Source of the DNA: Bacteriovoracaceae bacterium
GTDB taxonomy: Bacteria > Bdellovibrionota > UBA1018
Assembly (NCBI GenBank): GCA_023250755.1
Contig: JAHFAC010000021.1
Span: 1 to 12,562, forward strand
DNA length: 12,562 bases
Direction of reading: 5' to 3'
The notes under the pieces are model-generated. The model worked only from the letters and a program-made list of their open reading frames with translations, ran no database searches and was not told the DNA's origin. Position numbers and translations under genes: made by a program. Below are positions 1-6,939 of this stretch, piece after piece. Every line of letters starts with the position of its first letter. Position 1 is the first letter of the stretch.

Positions 1-431
1 TCTACGCTGAGCTCTTTAATAAATAATGTAACAATAAAAATGTATAACTTCCGGGTGAATTTCTTTAGTCTCCCAAGAAATAGTAACGTCAAAAAAGCGA
101 TGACACCGCCGACTAGAATCCCGAAAATTCCCACTTCAAACGAAAATCGAAATCCACCCCATGCCCCAAGCGCCATCAGAAGCTTCACATCACCTGCCCC
201 CATATGCCCAAGCCAAAACATCCAGCCATAAAGCAAGAAGCCCGTCATTATCCCAAGAAGAGCATTTCCAATTCCCCACCAGCCACCTAAAGTCGCCGCC
301 GCTATCATGCCTAAAAAAATCGCAGGGAGAGTAAGCCAATTGTAAATACGTCCCCAGAAAAAATCCGTAATCGCAGCTATGACCGAAAGCGCAAGGATGG
401 GGTAAAAATAAAGCTCAGTTGGTCCAGACAT
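1..431 (-). CDS. Prepilin peptidase, TadV/CpaA type (partial, C-terminus off window)
   Basis: Inner-membrane aspartyl protease that cleaves the leaders of Flp prepilins and TadE/F-like pseudopilins. I read it directly from the complement strand: 143 codons with no stop before the window edge. Nearly all of it is hydrophobic, with helices near residues 8-25, 33-55, 57-75 and 95-120. Both family aspartates are visible: D23 in the ITDFFWGRIYN segment and D81 in the GAGDVKL motif (GxGD-type protease signature). It lacks the large N-terminal methylase domain of PilD, as expected for the TadV/CpaA branch. The ATG lies inside the end of the upstream pilin gene, giving a 17-nt overlap, so translation is probably coupled. 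It is the third gene after the flp promoter. The assignment is secure; only the C-terminal end is missing. Confidence 0.9.
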   Translation of the reverse strand, partial: MSGPTELYFYPILALSVIAAITDFFWGRIYNWLTLPAIFLGMIAAATLGGWWGIGNALLGIMTGFLLYGWMFWLGHMGAGDVKLLMALGAWGGFRFSFEVGIFGILVGGVIAFLTLLFLGRLKKFTRKLYIFIVTLFIKELSV

Positions 432-621
432 AAAGAGGCGCCCTACCTACTTTTAAATCCTTTTCGAGCTGACCCCCTAACCGAAGAATGCCCTTATCAA
501 GAGCCTTCAGGATAGTGCGAGCCAGAGCGGCGGTACTGACTACAATGAGCGTCAGCAGGAGGATGTACTCCGTCGTCGCTTGAGCGTCCTCTTTTTGAAG
601 AAAAGTTTTTAAAATCCCCAC
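415..621 (-). CDS. Flp-type prepilin, second copy (GTG start, Ala at cleavage site)
   Basis: Small pilin of 68 residues. It has a short charged leader (MGILKTFLQKEDA), then QATTEYILLL with Glu18 and Tyr19, and a hydrophobic stretch at 20-36, followed by an amphipathic charged tail. This is the Flp/TadE-like prepilin layout, in which the prepilin peptidase cuts five residues before the Glu. The residue expected at -1 is Gly, but here it is Ala13, whereas the neighbouring pilin has Gly. The start is GTG at 619-621, with a G-rich AGGTGGGGGA immediately before it; no in-frame ATG fits. It begins 8 nt after the stop of the first pilin and ends inside the start of the prepilin peptidase gene. It is probably a minor pilin, or a pilin processed less efficiently. 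Only the general family is certain. Confidence 0.82.
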   Translation of the reverse strand: MGILKTFLQKEDAQATTEYILLLTLIVVSTAALARTILKALDKGILRLGGQLEKDLKVGRAPLYVWTN

Positions 622-629
622 TCCCCCAC

Positions 630-827
630 CTAATTGATGTCGTTGGTAGCCTCCCCAATTTTGGCTCCCAGCGCATCTACAGTCGATTCTAAACGTGCTT
701 TGAACTTCTCCCTGAACTTCATGGCAATCATGACCACCACGGCAAGGATGAGGATATACTCTGTGGTCGATTGCCCACTTTCATCCATCATGAATTTTTT
801 CAAAAGCCCTTGTCCCTTTTGGCTCAT
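630..827 (-). CDS. Flp-type major prepilin candidate
   Basis: Pilin of 65 residues for the Tad (Flp) pilus, exported and assembled at the inner membrane. An 18-residue leader ends in Gly18, followed by QSTTEYILIL with Glu23 and Tyr24. This is the classic prepilin peptidase site, so the mature protein would be about 47 residues. The hydrophobic segment covers 25-37 and the tail is rich in Lys, Arg and Glu. The ATG at 825-827 has GGGAG six bases upstream. It is the first pilin gene behind the promoter at 917-946, which fits a highly expressed major subunit. A possible 20-codon leader ORF overlaps its start by 4 nt (ATGA). The Flp family call is firm; 'major' rests on position and on the canonical cleavage site. 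Confidence 0.88.
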   Translation of the reverse strand: MSQKGQGLLKKFMMDESGQSTTEYILILAVVVMIAMKFREKFKARLESTVDALGAKIGEATNDIN

Positions 828-886
828 ATGCCACTCCCTATCTCTCGTTGACTCATCGGCAACTCAAACGAGAAACATGAACTCAT
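824..886 (-). CDS. Possible 20-codon leader ORF upstream of the first flp gene
   Basis: A short ORF too small for standard gene finders. GGAGG (893-897) sits six bases before an ATG at 884-886. The ORF runs 20 codons, and its TGA overlaps the flp ATG as ATGA. The peptide begins MSSCFSFELP and ends in IGSGI. It would be the first ORF on a transcript from the promoter at 917-946, about 24 nt from the predicted start. Its Shine-Dalgarno site is stronger than that of flp itself. It resembles no family I know and could be chance, but the site spacing and the 4-nt overlap match the way neighbouring genes are coupled. It also spans an inverted repeat (843-849 with 867-873). It could act as a translational-coupling leader. 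Confidence 0.35.
   Translation of the reverse strand: MSSCFSFELPMSQREIGSGI
843..873 (-). repeat. Inverted repeat (possible stem-loop) in the flp mRNA leader
   Basis: TCTCGTT and AACGAGA form a perfect 7-bp inverted repeat with a 17-nt loop. The stem can be lengthened by two pairs past a bulged T. It lies just upstream of the flp Shine-Dalgarno site, in the predicted 5' untranslated leader. It could stabilise the pilin mRNA or affect access to the ribosome site. No T-run follows, so it is not an intrinsic terminator. Confidence 0.4.
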
Positions 887-916
887 TGGAATCCTCCAGA
901 GTTCCCTCCACATTCC

Positions 917-946
917 ATTTTACAAGTAGTGTACCTTTAAGGTCAA
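917..946 (-). promoter_or_regulatory. Predicted sigma70-type promoter for flp-flp-tadV
   Basis: On the complement strand, TTGACC (941-946) and TAAAAT (917-922) are separated by 18 bp. Each hexamer matches 5 of 6 consensus positions. Transcription would start near 910, leaving about 80 nt before the flp ATG. The promoter sits between the phosphatase gene stop (963) and the pilins, so the pilins and peptidase can be expressed apart from the long upstream operon. No intrinsic terminator separates the two parts, so read-through is also likely. Confidence 0.6.
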
Positions 947-962
947 GAAATTAACTCAAGAT

Positions 963-1712
963 TTAAAAAATCACTAGTATTGACAGTAGGTTATCTTCAG
1001 CATGAGGACTTTCGCTCTTCAATAATGCCTGAAACTCTTCAATGGAACGGCTTACTTTAAATTTTTTTTGTTGAATTTCTAGAACCAATCTCCGCACATC
1101 GCTCTTGAGACCATCTGTCTGAAGAAGGAGCCAGTCTCCCGAACGGACCCGAAACTCAGTGATCTCAGGCTCAAGAAATTCATCCATCCCAAGTGAGCTC
1201 AGTGGGGTTTGAAAAAATGGGGAAGAAGAATCGCTTTTGGAAAAAGGATCAACCAGCCTAGCGTAAGAACGAGGCACCACGAGTTCAACTTCTTTGCCCG
1301 ATCTGAACAACCAGGAGTTGCAGCATCCAATATTGGCAAGCGCAAATAGATTACCATCCAACAAACCCGCCAGTAATGAGGCGCCGCCTTTTTCGTGAAT
1401 CGATTTATTTTGATTCAAAGCGAGAACCTCCCGGTTTGCAATGATCAGCGCATTAAAAAGCACATTCCCCGCCAGCGAAAAATCACGCCGGAGAATAAAA
1501 GGGAGAGTCGCCTCTAAATCCCCCGCCTCTTTTTCAAGAAATCTCTGCACAGAGTGACATGCGGACTTTGCAGCCTGAAGCCCAGACTCAGGCCCGCCAA
1601 AACCATCAGCCAACGCAAAGATGCCGCGCTCGGCACTAAACCAGGTAAAATCCTCCTGAGCCTCGCGCAACCCAGCGGACGAATAAGACGAGACAGCTCG
1701 AATCATGCTCAT
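963..1712 (-). CDS. PP2C-family protein phosphatase (variant active site)
   Basis: Cytoplasmic PP2C/PPM-type Ser/Thr phosphatase of 249 residues, about the usual size of the bacterial catalytic domain. Motifs appear in order: REAQED (Glu20, Asp21), ALADGFGG (Asp36, Gly37), GGASLLAG (109-116), a beta-strand segment ANIGCCNSWLF (126-136), LLLQTDGL (Asp200) and a C-terminal AEDNLLSI (Asp240). These are the metal-binding aspartates of the dinuclear centre. The segment that usually reads GDSR reads GCCNS here, so the Asp linked to the third metal is absent. No membrane segment is seen. Its ATG overlaps the TGA of the upstream FHA gene by 4 nt (ATGA). It most likely removes phosphate from threonines recognised by the FHA domains encoded just upstream. 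No kinase gene is visible. Activity despite the missing Asp is uncertain. Confidence 0.85.
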   Translation of the reverse strand: MSMIRAVSSYSSAGLREAQEDFTWFSAERGIFALADGFGGPESGLQAAKSACHSVQRFLEKEAGDLEATLPFILRRDFSLAGNVLFNALIIANREVLALNQNKSIHEKGGASLLAGLLDGNLFALANIGCCNSWLFRSGKEVELVVPRSYARLVDPFSKSDSSSPFFQTPLSSLGMDEFLEPEITEFRVRSGDWLLLQTDGLKSDVRRLVLEIQQKKFKVSRSIEEFQALLKSESPHAEDNLLSILVIF

Positions 1713-3913
1713 GGTTGGCCCTCGTCAAAGTCTTTTCTAAAATAATGACTGAGCTTACTCTCTGCTCGTTTAAGATAGATATCTTCTCTTGGTGCGACTT
1801 CAAGGCACTCCTTAAATTTTCGCTTTGCCGTTGCAAAATCACTGTAACTCTCCGCGAGAACGGCCTCAGTGTAAGCAAGTTTGGCCCGATCATGGAGAAC
1901 TCCCCGAATCCGCGACATCCCCTCAAATCCGGCACGATGATGAGGATCTGCTATCGTCGCCTTTTCGTAAAGCTTGTAAGCGGACGGCAGGTCCCCAGCA
2001 TCCTCTTTCTGCTTGGCCGCCTGGAGGAGCGGCTCCCGCCGCTTCGCAATCCAAACCTTGCAGGCGTGAATTGACCTTTTAGCCAAACGCAAGAGCTTCG
2101 GATCATGCATTCCATTTGCATCGACAAGCGTCTGAATCATTTTTTCGTAAATAGAAATAGCTGAATAACATTTTCCCTTGCTTTGATAGGACTTCGCCTC
2201 TTTGAACGTGGCTGAAAGTTGCTCCTCCAGCATAAGCCTCACTCTATTTTTTTCAGCCTCATCGCGAAGCGATGATTCGTATTCCTGGATCTCCGCTTTC
2301 CACTTGGCGACCTGGGCATTCTCTGGGTCGACGGTCAGGATTTGCGACATCAAATCTCTTGCCTCACTATACTGTTTTTTGATCATCTTTTCGCGGGTCT
2401 CTTCAATCATCTGGTCAAGTCGCGCTTTAAGCTGGGCTTCTTCTTCTTTTTTCCGTCTTTCTTCTTCAATCGCCTGCAACTTCCGCTTGCCTTCTTGGGC
2501 GTATCTCGCAATTTCTTTTGAATCCTTGTAATCAGGAACCAGCGCGAATATTTTTTGGACCTCATACAAAGCTTTGTCATATTCTTTGTTTTTGTAGTGC
2601 TCAAAGGCAAGAGCGTGCTGGGACTCAACAAAGCGTTTTTGTTCTTCTGACAAGTTATGAAATGCAAGCGGAATGGGGGCACCCGATGAAGAAGCAGCGG
2701 CCACCTTTTTTTGTTCCCCTTTTTTTATGGTCGTTTTTTTAACGGACTCCGGATCCTCATCCATCAGCAAGAACCATAAACCGGCAATAATCACCCCGAG
2801 CACCAAGTATCTTTGGAGCGGCGGCAACGCGCTGATTTTCTTAAGGAACGGAAGGAGCGGAGCCTGCCCCTTCTTGCTGGAATCGGGAATCCCTGTGATG
2901 CCCGGGACAGAAGAGAGATCTGATCCCACCATCGGCACATCCGGTTGCTGCTGAAAATGATGAGGCAACGCTAAATTTTCTGAAAAACCAGGAGCTGAAA
3001 CACTAGCAGGATCACCGCTCTTAACCAGTTCCACCCCCTCTACTCCAGAGGCAGGAGCCTCCTCCTGAGCGACGGACAAAAAATCTTTTTGCCTGTCAGC
3101 GTAGGCTTCATCCAAAACCTCCAGCCGGAACTCAACCTCACCAATCCGCAGAATTTCATCTCCGGTAATTTCTTGTTCCGTAATTCTGATATTATTCACA
3201 AAAGTGCCATTCCCAGATTCTAGGTCTCGAATTACAAAACCGGGACCCTTGCGACGAATCACCGCATGCTTGCGTGAAGCCCGATTATCTTCGAGAACAA
3301 CGTCGCACTTCTTGCCTCTTCCCAAAGAAATTTCATCTTTATTAATTTCTAACACCGGAACCTGGGCACCACCGGAAGGAAACACCAAGCGGGCTTTCAA
3401 TCGTGACTCGAGAACAATTTGAGTCACCCCACCTTCATCGACTAATGGCTCTTCATTCAGTTCTTCATCAAGTTTTTCTGGTAATTTTTCAGAGGGCTCT
3501 TCATCTGGTTCCTCAACCTTCTCTTCTAGTTGCTCATTAGGCATACTTAAGCCAGAAAAAGAGGAAGAGTCAGAACTAGGCCCTAAGGAGAGGGAATCAG
3601 AGAGAGGTTCCGACTGGGTTTTTTCAGCCGTGAGCCGGAGCAAATAAGGACCGATAGAAATGACATCGCCCTCTTTAAGAAGCGCCTGAGCACATTGAGC
3701 GCCATTGACCAATAAAGGCGAAAAAGAGCTTTTCTGCTCGACTTGAACACCTTCGGATGTCGGCTTGAGGACGGCATGCATTCGGGAGATGGCCCGTCCC
3801 TCAAGCCGGATCACACAGCCCTCGCCACGGCCTATGGCTGTCTCACTTGAAATCGGGACTGACTGGATCTCTTGCCCGTCTCGCATCACGGTAAGAAGAG
3901 GTGCTGCTCCCAT
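1709..3913 (-). CDS. Double-FHA membrane protein with TPR tail
   Basis: Protein of 734 residues. FHA-1 (about 5-95) has GRG at 28-30 and SRMH at 43-46, but lacks the usual S-x-N-G-T turn. An acidic Glu/Pro-rich linker lies around 127-160. FHA-2 (about 172-266) is canonical, with GRG at 198-200, SRKH at 213-216 and GNGTFVN at 234-240. A Pro/Ser-rich spacer leads to one membrane helix at about 367-384. The rest, 415-734, is helical, with TPR-like repeats near 427-461, 506-531, 566-600, 624-660 and 676-709 and a charged coiled coil at about 470-510. Its ATG shares one base with the upstream stop (TAATG), and its own stop overlaps the phosphatase start. It is probably a phosphothreonine-reading scaffold for the pilus machine. 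The role is inferred; the domains are clear. Confidence 0.85.
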   Translation of the reverse strand: MGAAPLLTVMRDGQEIQSVPISSETAIGRGEGCVIRLEGRAISRMHAVLKPTSEGVQVEQKSSFSPLLVNGAQCAQALLKEGDVISIGPYLLRLTAEKTQSEPLSDSLSLGPSSDSSSFSGLSMPNEQLEEKVEEPDEEPSEKLPEKLDEELNEEPLVDEGGVTQIVLESRLKARLVFPSGGAQVPVLEINKDEISLGRGKKCDVVLEDNRASRKHAVIRRKGPGFVIRDLESGNGTFVNNIRITEQEITGDEILRIGEVEFRLEVLDEAYADRQKDFLSVAQEEAPASGVEGVELVKSGDPASVSAPGFSENLALPHHFQQQPDVPMVGSDLSSVPGITGIPDSSKKGQAPLLPFLKKISALPPLQRYLVLGVIIAGLWFLLMDEDPESVKKTTIKKGEQKKVAAASSSGAPIPLAFHNLSEEQKRFVESQHALAFEHYKNKEYDKALYEVQKIFALVPDYKDSKEIARYAQEGKRKLQAIEEERRKKEEEAQLKARLDQMIEETREKMIKKQYSEARDLMSQILTVDPENAQVAKWKAEIQEYESSLRDEAEKNRVRLMLEEQLSATFKEAKSYQSKGKCYSAISIYEKMIQTLVDANGMHDPKLLRLAKRSIHACKVWIAKRREPLLQAAKQKEDAGDLPSAYKLYEKATIADPHHRAGFEGMSRIRGVLHDRAKLAYTEAVLAESYSDFATAKRKFKECLEVAPREDIYLKRAESKLSHYFRKDFDEGQP

Positions 3914-4920
3914 TAGCTGCCCTCCCCTCGTTTTGCCTTTTCAATGGCCTCTAACTGCTCCTTTGCCTCCAGGTATTGAGCGTTCTGAGGGTCGCGAAAA
4001 AGCAGCCTCAAGACCGCTTCAAAATGACCACGTGCTTTTTTAATTTTTCCTGAATCGAGACTCCTTTTACCTATATCGAGATGGTACTTAACCTCGCTTT
4101 TGATCTCTTGCTCGCAATGATCGAGATAGAGTCGAGCCAAACTATGACCTGGGGCAATTTGCAGGACTGTTTCAAAATTGGATTTAGCTCTGAGATAATT
4201 TCTTTCTCGATATTCTCTAAATCCAGAACGAAAGAAAATTTCAGCGGTCTTATCCTGGACTAAGAGTTGGCTTTCTGGCAAGTACGAAGCAAGGTCACGA
4301 GACTCACCGGCTTTCCTCTTGGCTTGCTTTTGAGATGCTCGCTTTCCATCATCAAAAAAGAACAAAAAAGCCACTAAGGCCAACCCTCCCATCAATAAAA
4401 TAAGATTTTTTTGTTGAGAAGATCCTGCACCTGTTGGCCCAGAAGCCCTATTTGATGCCGGCAACGAAATGCTACCAGCCATTTTTCTCACCTCGGACTG
4501 ACGGGCGGAGAAATTGGACTGCTCAGCCTGGATCTGGATCATTTCACGAGGAGGGGCAACCAGGGCCGAGGTTTCCACTTCCGGCGGAAAAAACTCAAGC
4601 GTTGTTTCGCCAAAACTCACCGTATCATGCGGTTTAAGTTCAGCCGAAGTCGTTGCTTTATCATTGTACAAAATTCCATTGGCGCTCCCGAGATCCCGGA
4701 CGCGCCAACCCTTTGGACCCTGGACCACCTCTGCATGCAAGCGAGACGACTTGAGATCTGAAACCACGATATCATTTTCATCACCACGGCCCAGAGTCGC
4801 GCGAGAGGCCGTGAGAACAAACACAGTCCCATAGTCGGGACCTTTGACCACTTTTAACCTGGCCAACTCTCCGTTTTGCCTCGGAACCATCTGATGCTTG
4901 AATCTCAGTGCGCTTCCCAT
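3913..4920 (-). CDS. FHA-domain membrane protein with short TPR tail
   Basis: Protein of 335 residues with one FHA domain at about 20-112: GRG at 44-46, SRLH at 59-62 and SANGI at 79-83, so the phosphothreonine-contact residues are kept. A low-complexity linker follows, then one membrane helix at about 172-190. The tail at 215-330 is helical, with two TPR-like units near 224-257 and 275-310. The stretch after the helix is very Lys/Arg-rich (about 193-208). This makes the positive-inside rule ambiguous about which side the TPR tail faces. The architecture is a shorter version of the downstream double-FHA protein, suggesting a duplicated pair. It starts 10 nt after the FHA-PAS gene. AAGGAGG lies in the end of that gene, about 15 nt before the ATG, which is long spacing, but no better in-frame start exists. 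Its role in the Tad locus is inferred. Confidence 0.83.
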   Translation of the reverse strand: MGSALRFKHQMVPRQNGELARLKVVKGPDYGTVFVLTASRATLGRGDENDIVVSDLKSSRLHAEVVQGPKGWRVRDLGSANGILYNDKATTSAELKPHDTVSFGETTLEFFPPEVETSALVAPPREMIQIQAEQSNFSARQSEVRKMAGSISLPASNRASGPTGAGSSQQKNLILLMGGLALVAFLFFFDDGKRASQKQAKRKAGESRDLASYLPESQLLVQDKTAEIFFRSGFREYRERNYLRAKSNFETVLQIAPGHSLARLYLDHCEQEIKSEVKYHLDIGKRSLDSGKIKKARGHFEAVLRLLFRDPQNAQYLEAKEQLEAIEKAKRGEGS

Positions 4921-4930
4921 CGTGTCTGTC

Positions 4931-6562
4931 TCACTCCTCCTTTCTCTCCGTCACCAGGAGAAAACATTTAGGCGAACCGCCCAAAGACCCAAACGCTGAA
5001 GAATGCATGCGATAAAAGATCCCTGAAAAATCAAAATCTTCACTAATCCCTGGTCCGCCCGCCGGCGATCGATCAAACAAATCATTGCAAAGCGAGCCGA
5101 AGGCCTGATCACGGGCCAAAAGAGCCAAAGGTTGCCCCAATGAACTATCCAGGCGAAGGCCGGTAATTTCTTCAAACAACGAATTCATGTACAAGACCTT
5201 GCGATCCCCATCACAAAGCACCATGCCAAACTTTGAAATTCCGCCCAAAATTTGCAACGGAGCCGCAAACTCCTCCGGACTCGGCCCACTTCCGAATCCT
5301 CCTGTGGTCGATCCGCCTTCGATGGCGCTCCCACTTTTCGGAACGCGCTGGAGTGCCGAATTAATCACCTCCCAAAGTTGATCCAATTCAGAGGACTTGA
5401 ATTCGTGAGTGACTTGAGTCATTTCGCCCTTGAGAACCTTATCTATGTCATCATTGAGGACTTGAAATGGCTTGAGCGTGAGACGGTACAAAACCAAAAA
5501 CACAAGAGCGAGGAGAATTCCATTGAGAATCAATGTTTCAGAATAGACCATCCCCACATCACCGGCACTGAGCGTGGCCAATGTGGTGTCAAGGCCAACA
5601 ATAGCCATGCCAACAATCACATTTCGACTGACGCGAGGATCGAGAACTTTCACTGGCTCAATAGCAACCACCGTTTTAGCGTCAGCCTCAATTACGTATC
5701 CAACCTCTCGACCCTTTAAGAAAGCATTCTTAGCCTGAACGGCCAATCTCGCTTCAGCCCCGTGGGTAAGATATTGATTCATTCGTACGGCTGGAGCAAT
5801 GATCCGGTTATCCATATCTGTAATGACCGCCAGACGCACGCCCTCTTCACGCTCAAGTCCTCCAATATCAACTGTCGTTTCGCTCCGATTCGCTAGGCTT
5901 GCGACATTTCTCTCGACCAATTGTTTGGCCATAAACTGTGCTCTTCTACTAATCTCCTTGATCAAACTTGCTTGATTCGCCTGCAGGAGTGACGGTATTG
6001 AAATGATTAAATTTCCGATCGCGATCACGCCAAACAAGCCGGCACAAATCACTCTCCAATCATGCTTGAAGTTCAAGCCATAAAAAAATGGCATCAAAAA
6101 TTTATCGAAATACCAAATCACTTTCTCTTTGAATTCAGCGGGAGGCTTGTTGGGATCAGAAATCCGAATGGAATGAGTCACGTTGCTGGGTGAATGAGAA
6201 CCAGAATGCGACTTTGGGAATTGGACCACATTTCCTAAACCATAGACTGTGGGAGCCTGACCAGGAAGACGACTGGACGGCTCAACCAATTCAAGGACAA
6301 ACTCGCCTACGCCAATTCGATCTCCTGGATTAATTTTTCTGTTTTTTGCTCGAACTCCATTCACAAAAGTTCCATTAGCACTACTCTCGTCCTGGAGTAT
6401 TACCTCACCATTGCTTACAACCAGTTTACAGTGGGTTTTAGAAACTTTTTGAGAAGAGAGAACAATGGTATTGCCCACTTGACGACCGATCAGCACCTCA
6501 CCCTGTTGGAGAGCAAAGCTTGATCCGCGATTTGGCCCTGCAACCACTGTCAGCTTAAACAT
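4931..6562 (-). CDS. FHA-transmembrane sensor-HAMP-PAS protein without output domain
   Basis: Protein of 543 residues. The N-terminal FHA domain (1-93) has GRQ at 26-28, SKTH at 41-44 and SANGTFVNG at 61-69. A Ser/His-rich linker leads to TM1 (about 169-193), an extracytoplasmic region of about 150 residues (194-341), and TM2 (about 342-364). A HAMP-like linker (365-407) contains the ELDQLWEVIN helix. A Gly/Ser-rich spacer (408-430) precedes a PAS-like domain (433-543) containing FGMVLCDGDRKVLYMN and the FEEITG motif. The central part resembles histidine-kinase or chemoreceptor sensors, but the protein stops after PAS: no kinase, cyclase or methyl-accepting domain. The PAS may signal through FHA contacts. 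Its ATG overlaps the DUF192 gene by 13 nt. Domain calls are confident; ligand and partner are unknown. Confidence 0.85.
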   Translation of the reverse strand: MFKLTVVAGPNRGSSFALQQGEVLIGRQVGNTIVLSSQKVSKTHCKLVVSNGEVILQDESSANGTFVNGVRAKNRKINPGDRIGVGEFVLELVEPSSRLPGQAPTVYGLGNVVQFPKSHSGSHSPSNVTHSIRISDPNKPPAEFKEKVIWYFDKFLMPFFYGLNFKHDWRVICAGLFGVIAIGNLIISIPSLLQANQASLIKEISRRAQFMAKQLVERNVASLANRSETTVDIGGLEREEGVRLAVITDMDNRIIAPAVRMNQYLTHGAEARLAVQAKNAFLKGREVGYVIEADAKTVVAIEPVKVLDPRVSRNVIVGMAIVGLDTTLATLSAGDVGMVYSETLILNGILLALVFLVLYRLTLKPFQVLNDDIDKVLKGEMTQVTHEFKSSELDQLWEVINSALQRVPKSGSAIEGGSTTGGFGSGPSPEEFAAPLQILGGISKFGMVLCDGDRKVLYMNSLFEEITGLRLDSSLGQPLALLARDQAFGSLCNDLFDRSPAGGPGISEDFDFSGIFYRMHSSAFGSLGGSPKCFLLVTERKEE

Positions 6563-6915
6563 ACCTCATCCCCAGCAACAATCCCGCACTGCCTAGCAAC
6601 TCCTGAAGGCAACTCGAGCGTGTCGCTTCCGCTGAAATCCATCAGCGGAAAAAAACGCCAGGGCCGAACTCCTTCGTGAACCGAAGAAACTCGAACCCGC
6701 ACCTCAACTCCGTCCTGCTCACGCTTCAGGAAAATCACGTCGATCGAAAACCGCATGAACCACATGTGGATGCTGTTGCAATGAGGAAACAGCATTCCTT
6801 CACCTGGACTCAATTTCGGTTTCCCGATCAATCCTCTGAAGCGATCCAAAAAGGACTCCGCCACGAAACACTTATCGGCAATAATCTTTTGATTTTTAAT
6901 GGATTTCACAATCAT
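6550..6915 (-). CDS. DUF192 family small protein
   Basis: About 121 residues from the chosen start. The DUF192 pattern is clear: an early RFRGLIGKP, then GMLFPHCNSIHMWFM with the SIDVIFL strand, and a C-terminal LELPSGVARQCGIVAGDEV. The molecular function of DUF192 is not established. The ATG at 6913-6915 was preferred because AGGAAGG lies about six bases upstream and the conserved fold starts there. An ATG at 6936 would add seven residues (MPAGRRL) with a weaker site, just 3 nt after the tadC stop. No signal peptide is seen, whereas many DUF192 proteins are secreted or periplasmic, so this one looks cytoplasmic. It sits between tadC and the first FHA gene, overlapping the latter by 13 nt. 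This suggests a role tied to the pilus locus, but that is inference. Confidence 0.82.
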   Translation of the reverse strand: MIVKSIKNQKIIADKCFVAESFLDRFRGLIGKPKLSPGEGMLFPHCNSIHMWFMRFSIDVIFLKREQDGVEVRVRVSSVHEGVRPWRFFPLMDFSGSDTLELPSGVARQCGIVAGDEVCLS

Positions 6916-6939
6916 CAGTCGCCTTCCTGCTGGCATGAC

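Noticed and set aside
887..917. Inverted repeat TGGAAT/ATTCCA near the flp transcription start
   Set aside because: Only 6 bp with a 19-nt loop, and one arm lies between the -10 and the predicted start, so it would not form fully in RNA. Weak as an operator.
2407..2682. Lys-rich minus-strand ORF of 91 codons
   Set aside because: Out-of-frame shadow of the charged coiled-coil part of the double-FHA protein; its Lys and Thr runs come from that composition.
5252..5719. Plus-strand ORF of 155 codons opposite the FHA-PAS gene
   Set aside because: It lies wholly antisense to a gene with clear FHA, HAMP and PAS domains. Its product shows no recognisable motif, and no ribosome site was noted.
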